Shown here one piece after another: positions 1-13,014 of a stretch of DNA of 64,000 nucleotides. Under the pieces are notes generated by a model that was given only the letters and a program-made list of their open reading frames with translations, was not told the origin of the DNA and did not search any database. The DNA comes from CADEED01 sp963711635. Lineage in GTDB: Bacteria; Pseudomonadota; Gammaproteobacteria; Steroidobacterales; Steroidobacteraceae. The stretch spans positions 1 to 64,000 of the forward strand of contig CAVQEZ010000013.1 of assembly GCA_963711635.1 (NCBI GenBank), written 5' to 3'. The translations under genes were made by a program, and so were the position numbers. Each line of letters starts with the position of its first letter. Within the stretch, counting starts at the first letter, position 1.

Positions 1-808
1 GTGTGCGTCCCAAGCCCTGCAAGCTCATCCAGCACCGACGCTTGCAGCGAGCGGTGGCGAGGAAGCTAGTGCGTAACTGGTCTCCGCAACAGATCAGCGC
101 ATGGCTTGAGCGACGCTACAACGCTGATCAGACTATGCGGGTGTCGCACGAGACCATTTATCGCACGCTGTTCATCCAGGCCCGCGGAGCCCTAAAAAAA
201 GAGCTCCTGGCCCACTTGCGCTCGCGTCGCCAGATGCGTAGCTCGAAGAAGCCGGGCCAAGGCGGCGGGCAGATCAGCGAAGCGATCTCCATCCGTGAGC
301 GACCCGCCGAAGCGCAGGATCGGGCGGTGCCAGGGCACTGGGAGGGCGATTTGTTGTGCGGGGGGAAGAGCTCGCAGATCGCAACCCTGGTTGAACGGCA
401 CTCACGCTACGTGATGCTCGTGAAGCTCAAGAGCAAAGATAGCGAGCAGGTAGCTAGAGTGCTCAGCAAGCATGTGCTCAAGTTACCGGCAACGTTGCGA
501 CGTTCGATCACCTGGGATCGAGGCAGCGAACTGGCGGCGCACCAGGACTTCACCATCGCCACCGACGTGAAGGTCTACTTCTGCGACCCACACAGTCCCT
601 GGCAGCGCGGCAGCAACGAGAACACCAACGGCCTTTTGCGCCAATACTTTCCCAAGGGCAGCGATCTATCGGTCTTCAGCCAACGGCATCTGGACCGTGT
701 GGCACACGAACTCAACCAGCGGCCTCGCATGACCTTGGGCTGGGACAGCCCCGGCAGATACACTCAACCGGGCTGTTGCGTCGACCGGTTGAGGTCAATC
801 TGACCCCA
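1..808 (+). mobile_element. IS30-family insertion sequence, right-hand part
   Basis: The window opens inside an IS30-type element: the transposase reading frame is already open at the first base. The right end lies between the original transposase stop (about 790-792) and the next gene's stop codon at 809. I cannot define the terminal inverted repeat because the left end is outside the window. The bases after the stop (about 793-808) are the only candidate for it. Confidence 0.7.
3..803 (+). CDS. IS30-family DDE transposase, N-terminally cut, frameshifted near its end
   Basis: Transposase of the IS30 family, which cuts and joins its own element ends. The three catalytic acids are visible: D116 in GHWEGDLL, D172 in TWDRGSELA and E206 in GSNENTNGLLRQYFPKG, with the family's typical spacing and RQYFPKGSDLS signature. 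The N-terminal helix-turn-helix is outside the window. After LGWDSP the frame reads an atypical tail. Removing one C from the run near 751 gives SPADTLNRAVASTG and a stop at 790-792, a normal IS30 ending, so I infer a one-base insertion there. Family assignment is firm; whether the copy is active cannot be judged. Confidence 0.85.
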   Translation: MRPKPCKLIQHRRLQRAVARKLVRNWSPQQISAWLERRYNADQTMRVSHETIYRTLFIQARGALKKELLAHLRSRRQMRSSKKPGQGGGQISEAISIRERPAEAQDRAVPGHWEGDLLCGGKSSQIATLVERHSRYVMLVKLKSKDSEQVARVLSKHVLKLPATLRRSITWDRGSELAAHQDFTIATDVKVYFCDPHSPWQRGSNENTNGLLRQYFPKGSDLSVFSQRHLDRVAHELNQRPRMTLGWDSPGRYTQPGCCVDRLRSI

Positions 809-1372
809 TTACATCTTCGGCCAGAGCCATCCGAACGTGCCGGCCAGCACCAGCGCATAGATCAGCCCGTCGAACGCCAGCTTGAACGTGGTGCTCCACT
901 TGCGCGCATACCAGATCGAGTCGTGGGCCAGGCCGAGCGAGAACGCCATGAATGCCACGGTGCCGACGACGCGGAACACGGTCAGGTAGTGCGTCCCCGC
1001 CGGAAGCGCGATCGCCGCGACATAGCCGGCGAAGACCGTGATCACCAGGATGTAGACGAACCACTGCAACAGCGCCTTGCCCATGCCCCAGCTGCCGTTG
1101 GGCCGCACCGTGATGAGCCACACCGGACCTTCGGCCAGCTTCTGCAGGAATTCCGGCGAGCGCATTTCCGCCTGCGTCTTGCAGCGAGGCAGCATGTATT
1201 CGCCGGGCGGAACTCCGAGCGCGCCGATGGCGGCGCGTGCGCGGTTCTCATCCGGCAACTGCGGGAAGTCGTTCTTGTGCCAGAGCGGCGCCATGTGAAT
1301 GATGGAACTGGCCACGAACACGAAGACGGCGCCTAACAGGATGGGCAACCACAGGGCGGCAAGCATGGTCAT
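809..1372 (-). CDS. Small integral membrane protein of unknown function
   Basis: 187 residues with about four hydrophobic helices: one at the N-terminus (AALWLPILLGAVFVFVASSI), then three in the C-terminal half (for example LLQWFVYILVITVFAGYVAA). A soluble stretch of about 70 residues lies between the first and second. The start is chosen because AGGAGA sits eight bases upstream of the ATG at 1372; a longer reading to 1474 has no ribosome site and a non-hydrophobic N-terminus. The stop codon lies right at the IS30 right end, so the IS may have inserted just beyond the gene. I recognise no family and propose no function. Confidence 0.75.
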   Translation of the reverse strand: MTMLAALWLPILLGAVFVFVASSIIHMAPLWHKNDFPQLPDENRARAAIGALGVPPGEYMLPRCKTQAEMRSPEFLQKLAEGPVWLITVRPNGSWGMGKALLQWFVYILVITVFAGYVAAIALPAGTHYLTVFRVVGTVAFMAFSLGLAHDSIWYARKWSTTFKLAFDGLIYALVLAGTFGWLWPKM

Positions 1373-1769
1373 GACGGTCTCTCCTGCGTTGTTCTGATTC
1401 TGGGACCGGGACGCCGCGCATTCTGCCGCCGAATCCATTGCCAAACAACCGCTTGCACGAAAGGCCCCGTTCACGGCCGGCGCCGCTGCAACGCACCCAG
1501 GGCATCCCTGTCAGCGCCGTCCCACAACGACAGGTCATGGTGTCCCGGATGCGCCCCGCCGGCGAACCCGTTTTGCTACCGCGCTGTGGCCGACGAGACG
1601 GCGGCGGAGCGAGGCGCAACGAGAATACGTAGTTAGGCGTCAGGGAAGGCGCCAGGGAATCCGCGGGACCTTGCGGCGCACGTTTACCATGCGACTCGCC
1701 CCCGCCGTCTCGTCGGCTGGTTTCAATGCGGGGCCGGAACTTTCACACGCCGCGTGTCAAACTCGCGGC
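1373..1769. other. Intergenic region with a 16-bp inverted repeat
   Basis: No convincing gene is seen here between two divergent genes. It holds a perfect 16-bp inverted repeat, arms 1589-1604 (GCCGACGAGACGGCGG) and 1702-1717, separated by 97 bases. Promoters of both flanking genes are expected here, but I cannot point to clear -35/-10 boxes. Confidence 0.4.
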
Positions 1770-2636
1770 GTGATTTCTTTCCGACCCCTGCTCGCGGCCA
1801 CCGCCGCCCTTGCCCTCGTCGCGCAGGCCGAGACTGCGCCGCCGCCCAAGGTCATTCCGCAGGAGCTGGTCGATCGCCAGCCGGCCATCATCGACGCGCA
1901 GGTCCAGTCGATATCCGAGCACTCCCCGCCCGGCTCGCAGGCCTATTTCCTCGGTTTCGCCGGTGTCGGCGAGGAGCGCGTGTTCGCCGAGGAGATCGAC
2001 CTCGCGGCGCGGCGCTTCGCGGACCGGTTCGGGCTCGAGAAACGCTCGCTGCGCCTGGTGAATGATCAGCGCGACCTCGAAAAGTATCCGCTGGCCTCGG
2101 CGGCGGCGTTGCGTTACGCGCTCGAGGCGCTCGGGCGCGTGATGGACGAGGACGATGTGCTGTTCCTCGCGCTGTCCTCGCATGGCTGGAAGGACGCGAC
2201 GATTTCCGTGTCGAATGCCGGCATGCGGCCCACGACGCTGGGCGCAAAGCAGCTCGGCGCGATGCTGAAGGACTCCGGCATCCACTGGCGCGTGGTCGTG
2301 ATCTCCGCCTGCTATTCAGGCAGCTTCATCCAACCGCTGGCCGACAATCACACCATCGTGATCACCGCCGCTTCCAAGAGCCGGCCGTCATTCGGATGCG
2401 GCGTGGAACGTGACCTGACCTACTTCGGCGAAGCGTTCTACCGCGACGCGCTGCCCTCGGCACCGACGTTGCGCGCCGCCTTCGAAGCGGCGCGTCGGGA
2501 AATCACCGCCCGGGAAAAGGCCGAACGCCAGCGGCCGTCGCACCCGCAGGGTTACTTCGGCCCGCTGATGGAGTCGAAATTGGAGGAGCTGGTGCCGGGT
2601 GGCGAAAGTGCGGAGAGCGCACGATGGTCGCCCTAG
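1770..2636 (+). CDS. Exported peptidase C13 (legumain/caspase-fold) family protein
   Basis: 288 residues from a GTG start chosen because it puts a clean signal peptide at the N-terminus (ISFRPLLAATAALALVAQA, cleavage near AETA). An upstream ATG frame exists but adds 33 unhelpful residues. The caspase-like fold is indicated by the dyad His138 in LALSSHGWKD and Cys181 in VVISACYSGSFI, each after a hydrophobic beta strand as in legumains, gingipains and caspases. Bacterial C13 proteins are usually periplasmic or outer-membrane-associated; the substrate is unknown. The last dozen codons lie inside a hairpin repeat (2591-2682), so the C-terminus may have been extended by that element. Confidence 0.75.
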   Translation: MISFRPLLAATAALALVAQAETAPPPKVIPQELVDRQPAIIDAQVQSISEHSPPGSQAYFLGFAGVGEERVFAEEIDLAARRFADRFGLEKRSLRLVNDQRDLEKYPLASAAALRYALEALGRVMDEDDVLFLALSSHGWKDATISVSNAGMRPTTLGAKQLGAMLKDSGIHWRVVVISACYSGSFIQPLADNHTIVITAASKSRPSFGCGVERDLTYFGEAFYRDALPSAPTLRAAFEAARREITAREKAERQRPSHPQGYFGPLMESKLEELVPGGESAESARWSP

Positions 2637-2682
2637 CAAAGGAGCAGCCGAACGCTCTTCCCCACTTTCCCCACCCGGCACC
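2591..2682. repeat. Imperfect hairpin element at a convergent gene junction
   Basis: Left arm 2591-2619 starts GGTGCCGGGTGGCGAAAGTG. The right arm 2653-2682 is its reverse complement apart from two substitutions and one extra base. The left arm overlaps the end of the C13 gene, and the right arm ends three bases before the gltD stop. It can act as a bidirectional terminator or RNA stabiliser. It has the same placement as the elements at 15996, 20901 and 39720. Confidence 0.6.
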
Positions 2683-2685
2683 GTG

Positions 2686-4170
2686 TTACGGCAGTTCCGT
2701 CGCGCCCATGAGGTAGCGGTCGCACTCGCGCGCGGCCCCGCGGCCCTCATTGATGGCCCAGACGACCAGCGACTGTCCGCGGCGCGCATCGCCGGCGGCA
2801 AACACGCCGGGCACCGTGGTGGCATACCGTCCGTATTCAGCCTTCACGTTGCTGCGCGGATCGGTCTCCACCTTCAGGTCCTTGAGCAGTGCCTGCTCGG
2901 GCCCGAGGAAACCCATGGCCAGCAACACCAGCTGCGCCGGATGTTCCTTCTCGCTGCCCGGCTGTTCCACCGGCACGAACCCGCCCTTGTCGTTCTTCTC
3001 CCACGTGATGTTCACCGTGACCACGCCGGTCAGATTGCCGGCGGCGTCGCCGTTGAACTTCTTGACGGTAGTTAGATAAACGCGCGGGTCGGCGCCGAAT
3101 TTCGCGGCGGCTTCTTCCTGCCCGTAGTCCATCTTGTAGACCTTGGGCCATTCCGGCCAGGGATTGTCCGCGGCGCGATCCATGGGCGGCATGGCCATGA
3201 TCTCGATCTGTTGCAGCGAGCGGCAGCCCTGGCGCATGGAAGTGCCCACGCAGTCGGTGCCGGTATCGCCGCCGCCGAGCACGATCACGTCCTTGCCCAC
3301 GGCCGTGATCGGCGAAGCATCGGGCTGACCCTTCAGCACGGACTGAGTCGACACCGTCAGGAAATCCATGGCGAAGTGCACGCCCTTGAGACTGCGCCCC
3401 TCGACCGGCAGATCGCGCGGCTGCGTGGCGCCGGTGCAGATGATGGTGGCGTCGAAGTCGCGGATCAGCAGCTGCGGCTCGACGTTCTCGCCCACCGTGG
3501 CATTGCACAGGAACTTGATGCCTTCCTTCTCCATGAGCCCGATGCGGCGCGCGACCACCTCGCGCTTGTCGAGCTTCATGTTGGGAATGCCATAGGTCAG
3601 CAAGCCGCCGGGACGATCGGCGCGCTCCAGCACGGTCACGTGGTGGCCGGCCTTGTTGAGCTGCGCGGCGGCTGCCAGTCCCGCGGGACCCGAACCGATC
3701 ACGGCCACTTTCTTGCCGGTGCGCACCGTCGGCGGCTCCGGAACGATCCAGCCTTCATCCCAACCCCTGTCGACGATGGCGTTCTCGATGTTCTTGATGG
3801 TCACCGGCGGCGCGTTGATGCCGAGCACGCAGGAACCTTCGCAGGGCGCGGGGCAGACGCGGCCCGTGAACTCCGGGAAGTTGTTGGTGCGATGCAGGCG
3901 CTCCAGCGCCTCGCGCCACAGGCCGCGGTACACCAGGTCGTTCCACTCGGGGATGAGATTGTTGACCGGGCAGCCCGAGGCCATGCCGGAGATCAATTTG
4001 CCCGTGTGGCAGAACGGAACGCCGCAATCCATGCAGCGCGCGCCCTGCTGGCGCAGGCGCTTCTCGTCCATGTGGTGATGGAATTCGTTCCAGTCGCGCA
4101 CGCGCTCGGCCGGGGAACGATCCACCGGCAGCTCGCGCAGATATTCTATGAACCCTGTTGGCTTTCCCAT
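2686..4170 (-). CDS. gltD: Glutamate synthase (NADPH) small subunit
   Basis: 494 residues, normal for GltD. It passes electrons from NADPH through FAD and Fe-S clusters to GltB, which makes glutamate from glutamine and 2-oxoglutarate. The N-terminal cluster domain shows Cys46, 49, 54 and 67 (CMDCGVPFC...GCP) and Cys106, 110 and 114 (CPAPCEGSC). The FAD loop GSGPAG is at 159-164, and a second nucleotide loop LGGGDTGTDC lies near 300. The ending AAGDARRGQSLVVWAI is the conserved FAD-binding tail. It lies 25 bases downstream of gltB in one operon, with AGAAG just upstream of its ATG. Confidence 0.95.
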   Translation of the reverse strand: MGKPTGFIEYLRELPVDRSPAERVRDWNEFHHHMDEKRLRQQGARCMDCGVPFCHTGKLISGMASGCPVNNLIPEWNDLVYRGLWREALERLHRTNNFPEFTGRVCPAPCEGSCVLGINAPPVTIKNIENAIVDRGWDEGWIVPEPPTVRTGKKVAVIGSGPAGLAAAAQLNKAGHHVTVLERADRPGGLLTYGIPNMKLDKREVVARRIGLMEKEGIKFLCNATVGENVEPQLLIRDFDATIICTGATQPRDLPVEGRSLKGVHFAMDFLTVSTQSVLKGQPDASPITAVGKDVIVLGGGDTGTDCVGTSMRQGCRSLQQIEIMAMPPMDRAADNPWPEWPKVYKMDYGQEEAAAKFGADPRVYLTTVKKFNGDAAGNLTGVVTVNITWEKNDKGGFVPVEQPGSEKEHPAQLVLLAMGFLGPEQALLKDLKVETDPRSNVKAEYGRYATTVPGVFAAGDARRGQSLVVWAINEGRGAARECDRYLMGATELP

Positions 4171-4195
4171 CTAACTTCTTCTATTTCTACCTGGC

Positions 4196-8816
<4,621 letters not shown>

Positions 8817-8839
8817 TTTCTCGTCCTCCAAACACAAAC

Positions 8840-8880
8840 GCGCGGGGCGCAACTTCCCCGCGCTATGGGCCCGGCCCATA
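8840..8880 (-). promoter_or_regulatory. Structured 5' leader of gltBD: hairpin plus 17-bp palindrome
   Basis: Read on the minus strand, a perfect palindrome TATGGGCC-C-GGCCCATA (8864-8880) comes first. Next is a hairpin with 8-bp GC stem (arms 8856-8863 and 8840-8847, eight-base loop) followed by GTTTGTGTTT and then the gltB ribosome site. A further GC palindrome core CGCGGGCCCGCG lies near 8920. The hairpin plus T-rich run is attenuator-like and would lie inside the gltB message if the promoter at 8960-8987 is used. It could instead terminate the upstream transporter gene. Confidence 0.5.
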
Positions 8881-8959
8881 ACTTCCTCTTTGCTCAATTG
8901 GTTACATCTGGAGGCGCGGGCCCGCGGGCGCGCAAATCGTCAGATATATATGGAGTCCG

Positions 8960-8987
8960 ATCATACAGACCGAGGCCCGTCGGTCAA
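8960..8987 (-). promoter_or_regulatory. Candidate sigma-70 promoter of gltBD
   Basis: On the minus strand TTGACC (8987-8982), a 16-base spacer and TATGAT (8965-8960) closely match the -35/-10 consensus. It starts immediately after the transporter stop codon and would give an approximately 135-base leader before gltB. Confidence 0.6.
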
Positions 8988-9875
8988 TCATTGCGTGAGA
9001 CGGTTTTGCCTCATTTGCAGCCATCCGTGGCCGAAGACCGCCGCCAGCACGATGGCCACGCCCACGAAAAACGCCGTATCCAGATCGCGCGCCTCACCTA
9101 GGAACAGAATGGCAATAGCGATGGCATAAACCGGCTCCAGGTTGACCGCCAGCTGCGTGGTGAACGCGGACAGATGCCGCAGCGCCGCCAGCGCCAGTAC
9201 GAACGGAATCAACGTGCAGAGGATCGCCAGCACCAGCAGCAATGCCCCGTCGCGGACATCGGGCAGGACAATCGACCAGCCAGCCGGCGCGATGAACGGT
9301 CCGAGCAGCGCGAGCAGCAGAAATCCCGCACCAAGCTCGAGCCAGGTCACGGCCGCTGCGTCGTGATGGCCCAGGTGACGCTTGTTGAGCGCGTTGAACA
9401 CGGCGGCCAGTGCCGCGGAAGCAACGCCCACCCAGAAGCCCAGGTGCATGTCACGGGGAATGCCGCCGACCACCAGCGCCACGCCCGGAATCACCAGGAC
9501 GCCGAGCAAAAGATTATGTCGTTCGAAGCGCGAGCCCGTGAGCCAGGGCTCGATCAGCGCCGTGACCACCGGCGCCAGCGCCATGCAGGTGGCGGCCACC
9601 GAGGCGTTCGCCAGCTTCACCGAGCCATAGAAGGCCAGCCAGTGAAGGGCCACCAGGCAGCCGATGCCCGCATAAGTCAGCGCGAGCCGTGGTGGAATTC
9701 CCCGCAGGGCGCGCCACACGCGCGGAAAACACGCCAGCGCCGCGGTGACTAACAACATGCGCCACCACACCAGCGCCAGCGCGGGCAGCGTGATCAGCTT
9801 GCCGAGGATCGCGGTGAAGCCCCACAGCACCACGCAGAAGTGAATTTGAATCAACGCGCGGCGGTGGGCGTCCAT
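8988..9875 (-). CDS. EamA/DMT-family transporter
   Basis: 295 residues with about ten hydrophobic helices arranged as two EamA repeats, the usual drug/metabolite transporter size and shape. The first repeat begins HFCVVLWGFTAILGKLI and carries a WRM motif after helix 2; the second ends with NLEPVYAIAIAILFLGE, the hallmark of the family's helix 9. ATG at 9875 is taken as start; a GTG two codons upstream is possible. Substrate is unknown (amino acids, nucleotides or other metabolites in relatives). It lies just upstream of gltBD on the same strand. Confidence 0.85.
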   Translation of the reverse strand: MDAHRRALIQIHFCVVLWGFTAILGKLITLPALALVWWRMLLVTAALACFPRVWRALRGIPPRLALTYAGIGCLVALHWLAFYGSVKLANASVAATCMALAPVVTALIEPWLTGSRFERHNLLLGVLVIPGVALVVGGIPRDMHLGFWVGVASAALAAVFNALNKRHLGHHDAAAVTWLELGAGFLLLALLGPFIAPAGWSIVLPDVRDGALLLVLAILCTLIPFVLALAALRHLSAFTTQLAVNLEPVYAIAIAILFLGEARDLDTAFFVGVAIVLAAVFGHGWLQMRQNRLTQ

Positions 9876-9925
9876 GGACACATTCTAGATAGACGCGGCG
9901 CGCGAGGAGCCTTAATTTTGGCGCC

Positions 9926-11398
9926 ATGAACTTGAAGACAGCGAAGGCCACACTCGCGTTGATGGCCGTGGCGACGGTGGCGACCGGCGGCGAACCCGCG
10001 CCCGACGTCGATGGTTTCAATGCCTACGAATTGCCGGGGTACACCATCGTCACGCACGACGAGGGCAACGCGCGCCAGGTTCCGCAGGTAGCCGCGCAGA
10101 TCGACGGCGTGCTCTCGAAGCTCCTCAATCGCGGCGCGCTGCTGCCGAGCGCACCCACGTATATTTCCTTCATCCCCGACGGCACCTGGATGCGATACCT
10201 GGAGCCTGGACCGGGAATCACCGGCGAATTCATACCGGCGCGATTCGCCAACTACCTGGTCCTGAGCAACGCGCGCGATGAATCGGAGGTCAGCACCGGC
10301 ATCTTTCACGAATACACGCACTGGTTCCTGCACACGCAGTTTGCCGGCGTCCAGCCGCTGTGGTTCGACGAGGGCCTCGCCAAGTTTCTCGAGACGGCCG
10401 AGCTCCGCGGCTCGCAAGTCTCGCTCGGCGAGCCGGGGATCATGCGCCCCATGGGCTGGATACCGATGGAACAGTTGCTGCGCATGGACAAGTCATCGCC
10501 GGAGTATCGGCGTCGTGACACCACGCAGGTCGTGCACCACGAGTCGTGGGCCATGGTGCATCTCGGGTTCGTGGGGGATCCCGCCAAGTTCGGCAAGCAG
10601 ATGTTCGCCTATTTGAACGCCGTCAATGCGCAGCGGCCGGTGGACGCGGCCGTGCAAGACAGCTTCGGCATGACGGTCGACGATCTCGGCAACCTCGTCC
10701 ATTCGTACGTGATGAAGAGCAGCCAATACCTCATTTCCAGCGGCTACAAGGTGCTGCGCTTGCCGGTGAATCCTGCGCCCCATGTGAGGCTGCCGGCGGG
10801 CCGCGCGATGAGCGAGCTCGAGTCCCTCGAGTTCATCGCCGACATCATGCTGGCCTCCGGATTCCATGGCGACAAACTCCAGGAAGTCGCCGATGCGATG
10901 CAGCGCGTGGCGCCGAACACCGCCAGTCCCGCCACGTTGACCATGCGGATCGCCGCTCGCGCCGGTGACGACGCCAGGCTCGAACAACTGCTCGCCAGCG
11001 TCGCGCCGACTGCCAGCGGGCAGAAGTTCCTGCGCGGCGCGGGCCTCGCGCTGTTCGAACGCAGCGGCAACGCGCTGCGCGAAGACTTTTTGATCAAGGC
11101 GCTCGAGCTGCTCGATCGCGCCATCATGTCGCGTCCCGACGATGTCGAGGCCATCTGGGCGTACACGGTGTTGTCCGCAAACCTGAAGCGCGACATGCCG
11201 ATCGCCCTGCGCCGCATCGCCAATGCGCGCGCCATCCTGCCGTCCAATCCTGATCTCGCGCAGGCGACGGCGCTGCTGGGCACGGCGATGGGCGATAGCG
11301 TGCTGACGAAAAAGGCCCTGACCGACACGCTGCGCTATGCAAAGAAGGCGGACATGGCCCTGTGGGCAAATAAGCGCCTGGAATCGACCACACAATGA
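9926..11398 (+). CDS. Exported HEYTH metallopeptidase-like protein with helical C-terminal repeats
   Basis: 490 residues with a signal peptide (LALMAVATVATGG). The zinc motif His128-Glu-Tyr-Thr-His132 lies in IFHEYTHWFLH, and Glu149 in LWFDEGLAKFLE, 17 residues on, fits the third ligand of gluzincin/peptidase-MA-like enzymes (DUF1570-like). The C-terminal half (about 300-490) is alpha-helical with TPR-like spacing (ALELLDRAIMSRPDDVEAIW). It is translationally coupled to a downstream paralogue by a 4-base ATGA overlap. Likely a periplasmic or secreted peptidase or peptide-binding protein; no substrate evidence. Confidence 0.75.
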   Translation: MNLKTAKATLALMAVATVATGGEPAPDVDGFNAYELPGYTIVTHDEGNARQVPQVAAQIDGVLSKLLNRGALLPSAPTYISFIPDGTWMRYLEPGPGITGEFIPARFANYLVLSNARDESEVSTGIFHEYTHWFLHTQFAGVQPLWFDEGLAKFLETAELRGSQVSLGEPGIMRPMGWIPMEQLLRMDKSSPEYRRRDTTQVVHHESWAMVHLGFVGDPAKFGKQMFAYLNAVNAQRPVDAAVQDSFGMTVDDLGNLVHSYVMKSSQYLISSGYKVLRLPVNPAPHVRLPAGRAMSELESLEFIADIMLASGFHGDKLQEVADAMQRVAPNTASPATLTMRIAARAGDDARLEQLLASVAPTASGQKFLRGAGLALFERSGNALREDFLIKALELLDRAIMSRPDDVEAIWAYTVLSANLKRDMPIALRRIANARAILPSNPDLAQATALLGTAMGDSVLTKKALTDTLRYAKKADMALWANKRLESTTQ

Positions 11399-12999
11399 AA
11401 ACGACAGCGTGGCGGCTGGCGCTGGTCGCCACGTGGGTGTGTGCATCGACTGCATTTGCCGGCGAACCGCGCGTCGGCAAGTTCGTGAAATACGACGCCG
11501 GCGAATTCGTGGTCGTCACATCCCGCAGCTCGTCGCAGGCGCGGCGCGTGATGGAAGACCTGGTCAAGTTCCGACTGACCTTGGAACGCGTGCTGGGCAA
11601 GCGCGCCACGTCGAACGCCTTTCCCACGACCATCGTCATCAGCAGTGCCAGCGACTGGAACAACTGGCTGCAGCCGTCGAGAGACGTGGCCGGTTTCTTC
11701 CAGAAGGCGCGCTTCGCCAACTACATGGCCATGAACGGCGACGCGCCCATCGAACAAGCGCTGCACGTCATGTTCCATGAGTACACGCACTACTACCTGG
11801 CCTCGCAATTCTCCGGTGAATATCCGCCCTGGTACAACGAGGGCATGGCCGAGCTCATGGGCTGGGTCAAGTTCGACAAGGGCATGGCGCTGCTGCGCGT
11901 GCCGATGCACCAGGTGTACGAAGCGCGCGATGGCGACTGGATCCCATTCGAGCGGTTGATCCGCGTCGATCACAGCGATCCGGAATACCAGTCGCACAAA
12001 CTCGCGCCCTCCTTCTACGCGCAGGCCTGGCTCACCGTGAATTATGGCCTGATCGAGAACCGCCAGTTCGGCAGCCAGATCTTCGCGTACCTCAACCAGC
12101 TCAACAGGCTGGTGCCACAGGAGCAGGCCGCGAGCGCAGCATTCGGCGACCTGGCCGCCGCCGACAAACTACTGCGCGATTACTCGCGCGCCAGCAGCAT
12201 CGCCGGAGGGGGCATCAACCTCGCCGAGGCTCCGCCCGTCCAGTTTGCCGCCGCCCAGCCACTGACGGAGTTCGACACCATGGCCACGCTGGCGGACCTG
12301 ATGCTGGAGACGCGGCTGGCTCCCGGCCGCATCCGCCCGCTGGTGGAGTCGCTCGAGCGCCGCGATACCAACGTGGCGCGCGCGGCCATCCTTGCGGCAC
12401 GGCTGGCCCAGGTGTCCGATGACGATCCGGGCTTCGACAAGGCAGTGGCCAGGGCCGAGCGCGCACTCGGCTCCGGCGATTGGGAACAGCGCCGCGAGCT
12501 CGCCAGCGTGCTGCTTACCAGCGGCCTCGACTCCAGCCTCATGAGCTCGCGCAAGAGCGAGGCCATGGAAGGCGACGTGAAGCGCGCCATGAAGTGGTTT
12601 GCCGAAGCCATCGCGCACAACAACCAGGATGTCGAGGCCCTGTGGGGCTTCGGCACCGCGGCCACACGGCGCGGCGAAAATCTCGACCTGGCCGAGCAGG
12701 CGCTGGTGGCGGCCTACAAGCGCGCGCCCTCCAGCGCCGAGATCGCCATGTCACTGGCCAATCTCAAGGGGCGGCAGGAAAAGCCCGACGAGATGATTCC
12801 CTTCCTCCAGGACGCGATCCGCCACGCGACGGATCTGCACACGCGCCGTTGGGCCGCGGAGACGCTGATCCAGACGCGCGAATTCATCGCCGAGCGCGAC
12901 AGGATCGACGCTGAGAACCGCAAGCAGCGCGAAGCCTACGAGAAGATGCGCGACGATTACGAAAAGAAATACGGCAAGCCAAAGCCGAAGAAGAAGTGA
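11395..12999 (+). CDS. Second exported HEYTH metallopeptidase-like paralogue
   Basis: 534 residues, paralogous to the preceding gene: a signal peptide ending STAFAG, zinc motif HEYTH at 128-132 and Glu149 in PWYNEGMAEL at the same positions. The shared motif RFANY precedes the active site in both. The C-terminus (about 380-510) looks like TPR repeats (AEQALVAAYKRAPSSAEIAM). It ends in a Lys-rich tail with an amphipathic charged helix. The ATG overlaps the stop of the first gene. The pair probably arose by tandem duplication and may act together. Confidence 0.75.
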   Translation: MKTTAWRLALVATWVCASTAFAGEPRVGKFVKYDAGEFVVVTSRSSSQARRVMEDLVKFRLTLERVLGKRATSNAFPTTIVISSASDWNNWLQPSRDVAGFFQKARFANYMAMNGDAPIEQALHVMFHEYTHYYLASQFSGEYPPWYNEGMAELMGWVKFDKGMALLRVPMHQVYEARDGDWIPFERLIRVDHSDPEYQSHKLAPSFYAQAWLTVNYGLIENRQFGSQIFAYLNQLNRLVPQEQAASAAFGDLAAADKLLRDYSRASSIAGGGINLAEAPPVQFAAAQPLTEFDTMATLADLMLETRLAPGRIRPLVESLERRDTNVARAAILAARLAQVSDDDPGFDKAVARAERALGSGDWEQRRELASVLLTSGLDSSLMSSRKSEAMEGDVKRAMKWFAEAIAHNNQDVEALWGFGTAATRRGENLDLAEQALVAAYKRAPSSAEIAMSLANLKGRQEKPDEMIPFLQDAIRHATDLHTRRWAAETLIQTREFIAERDRIDAENRKQREAYEKMRDDYEKKYGKPKPKKK

Positions 13000-13014
13000 G
13001 CGGCAGTCTCGGCT

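Noticed and set aside
8817..8897. Longer GltB start at 8897
   Set aside because: It would place the GC hairpin inside the coding region; the ATG at 8816 has a strong ribosome site and gives a normal-length propeptide before Cys24.
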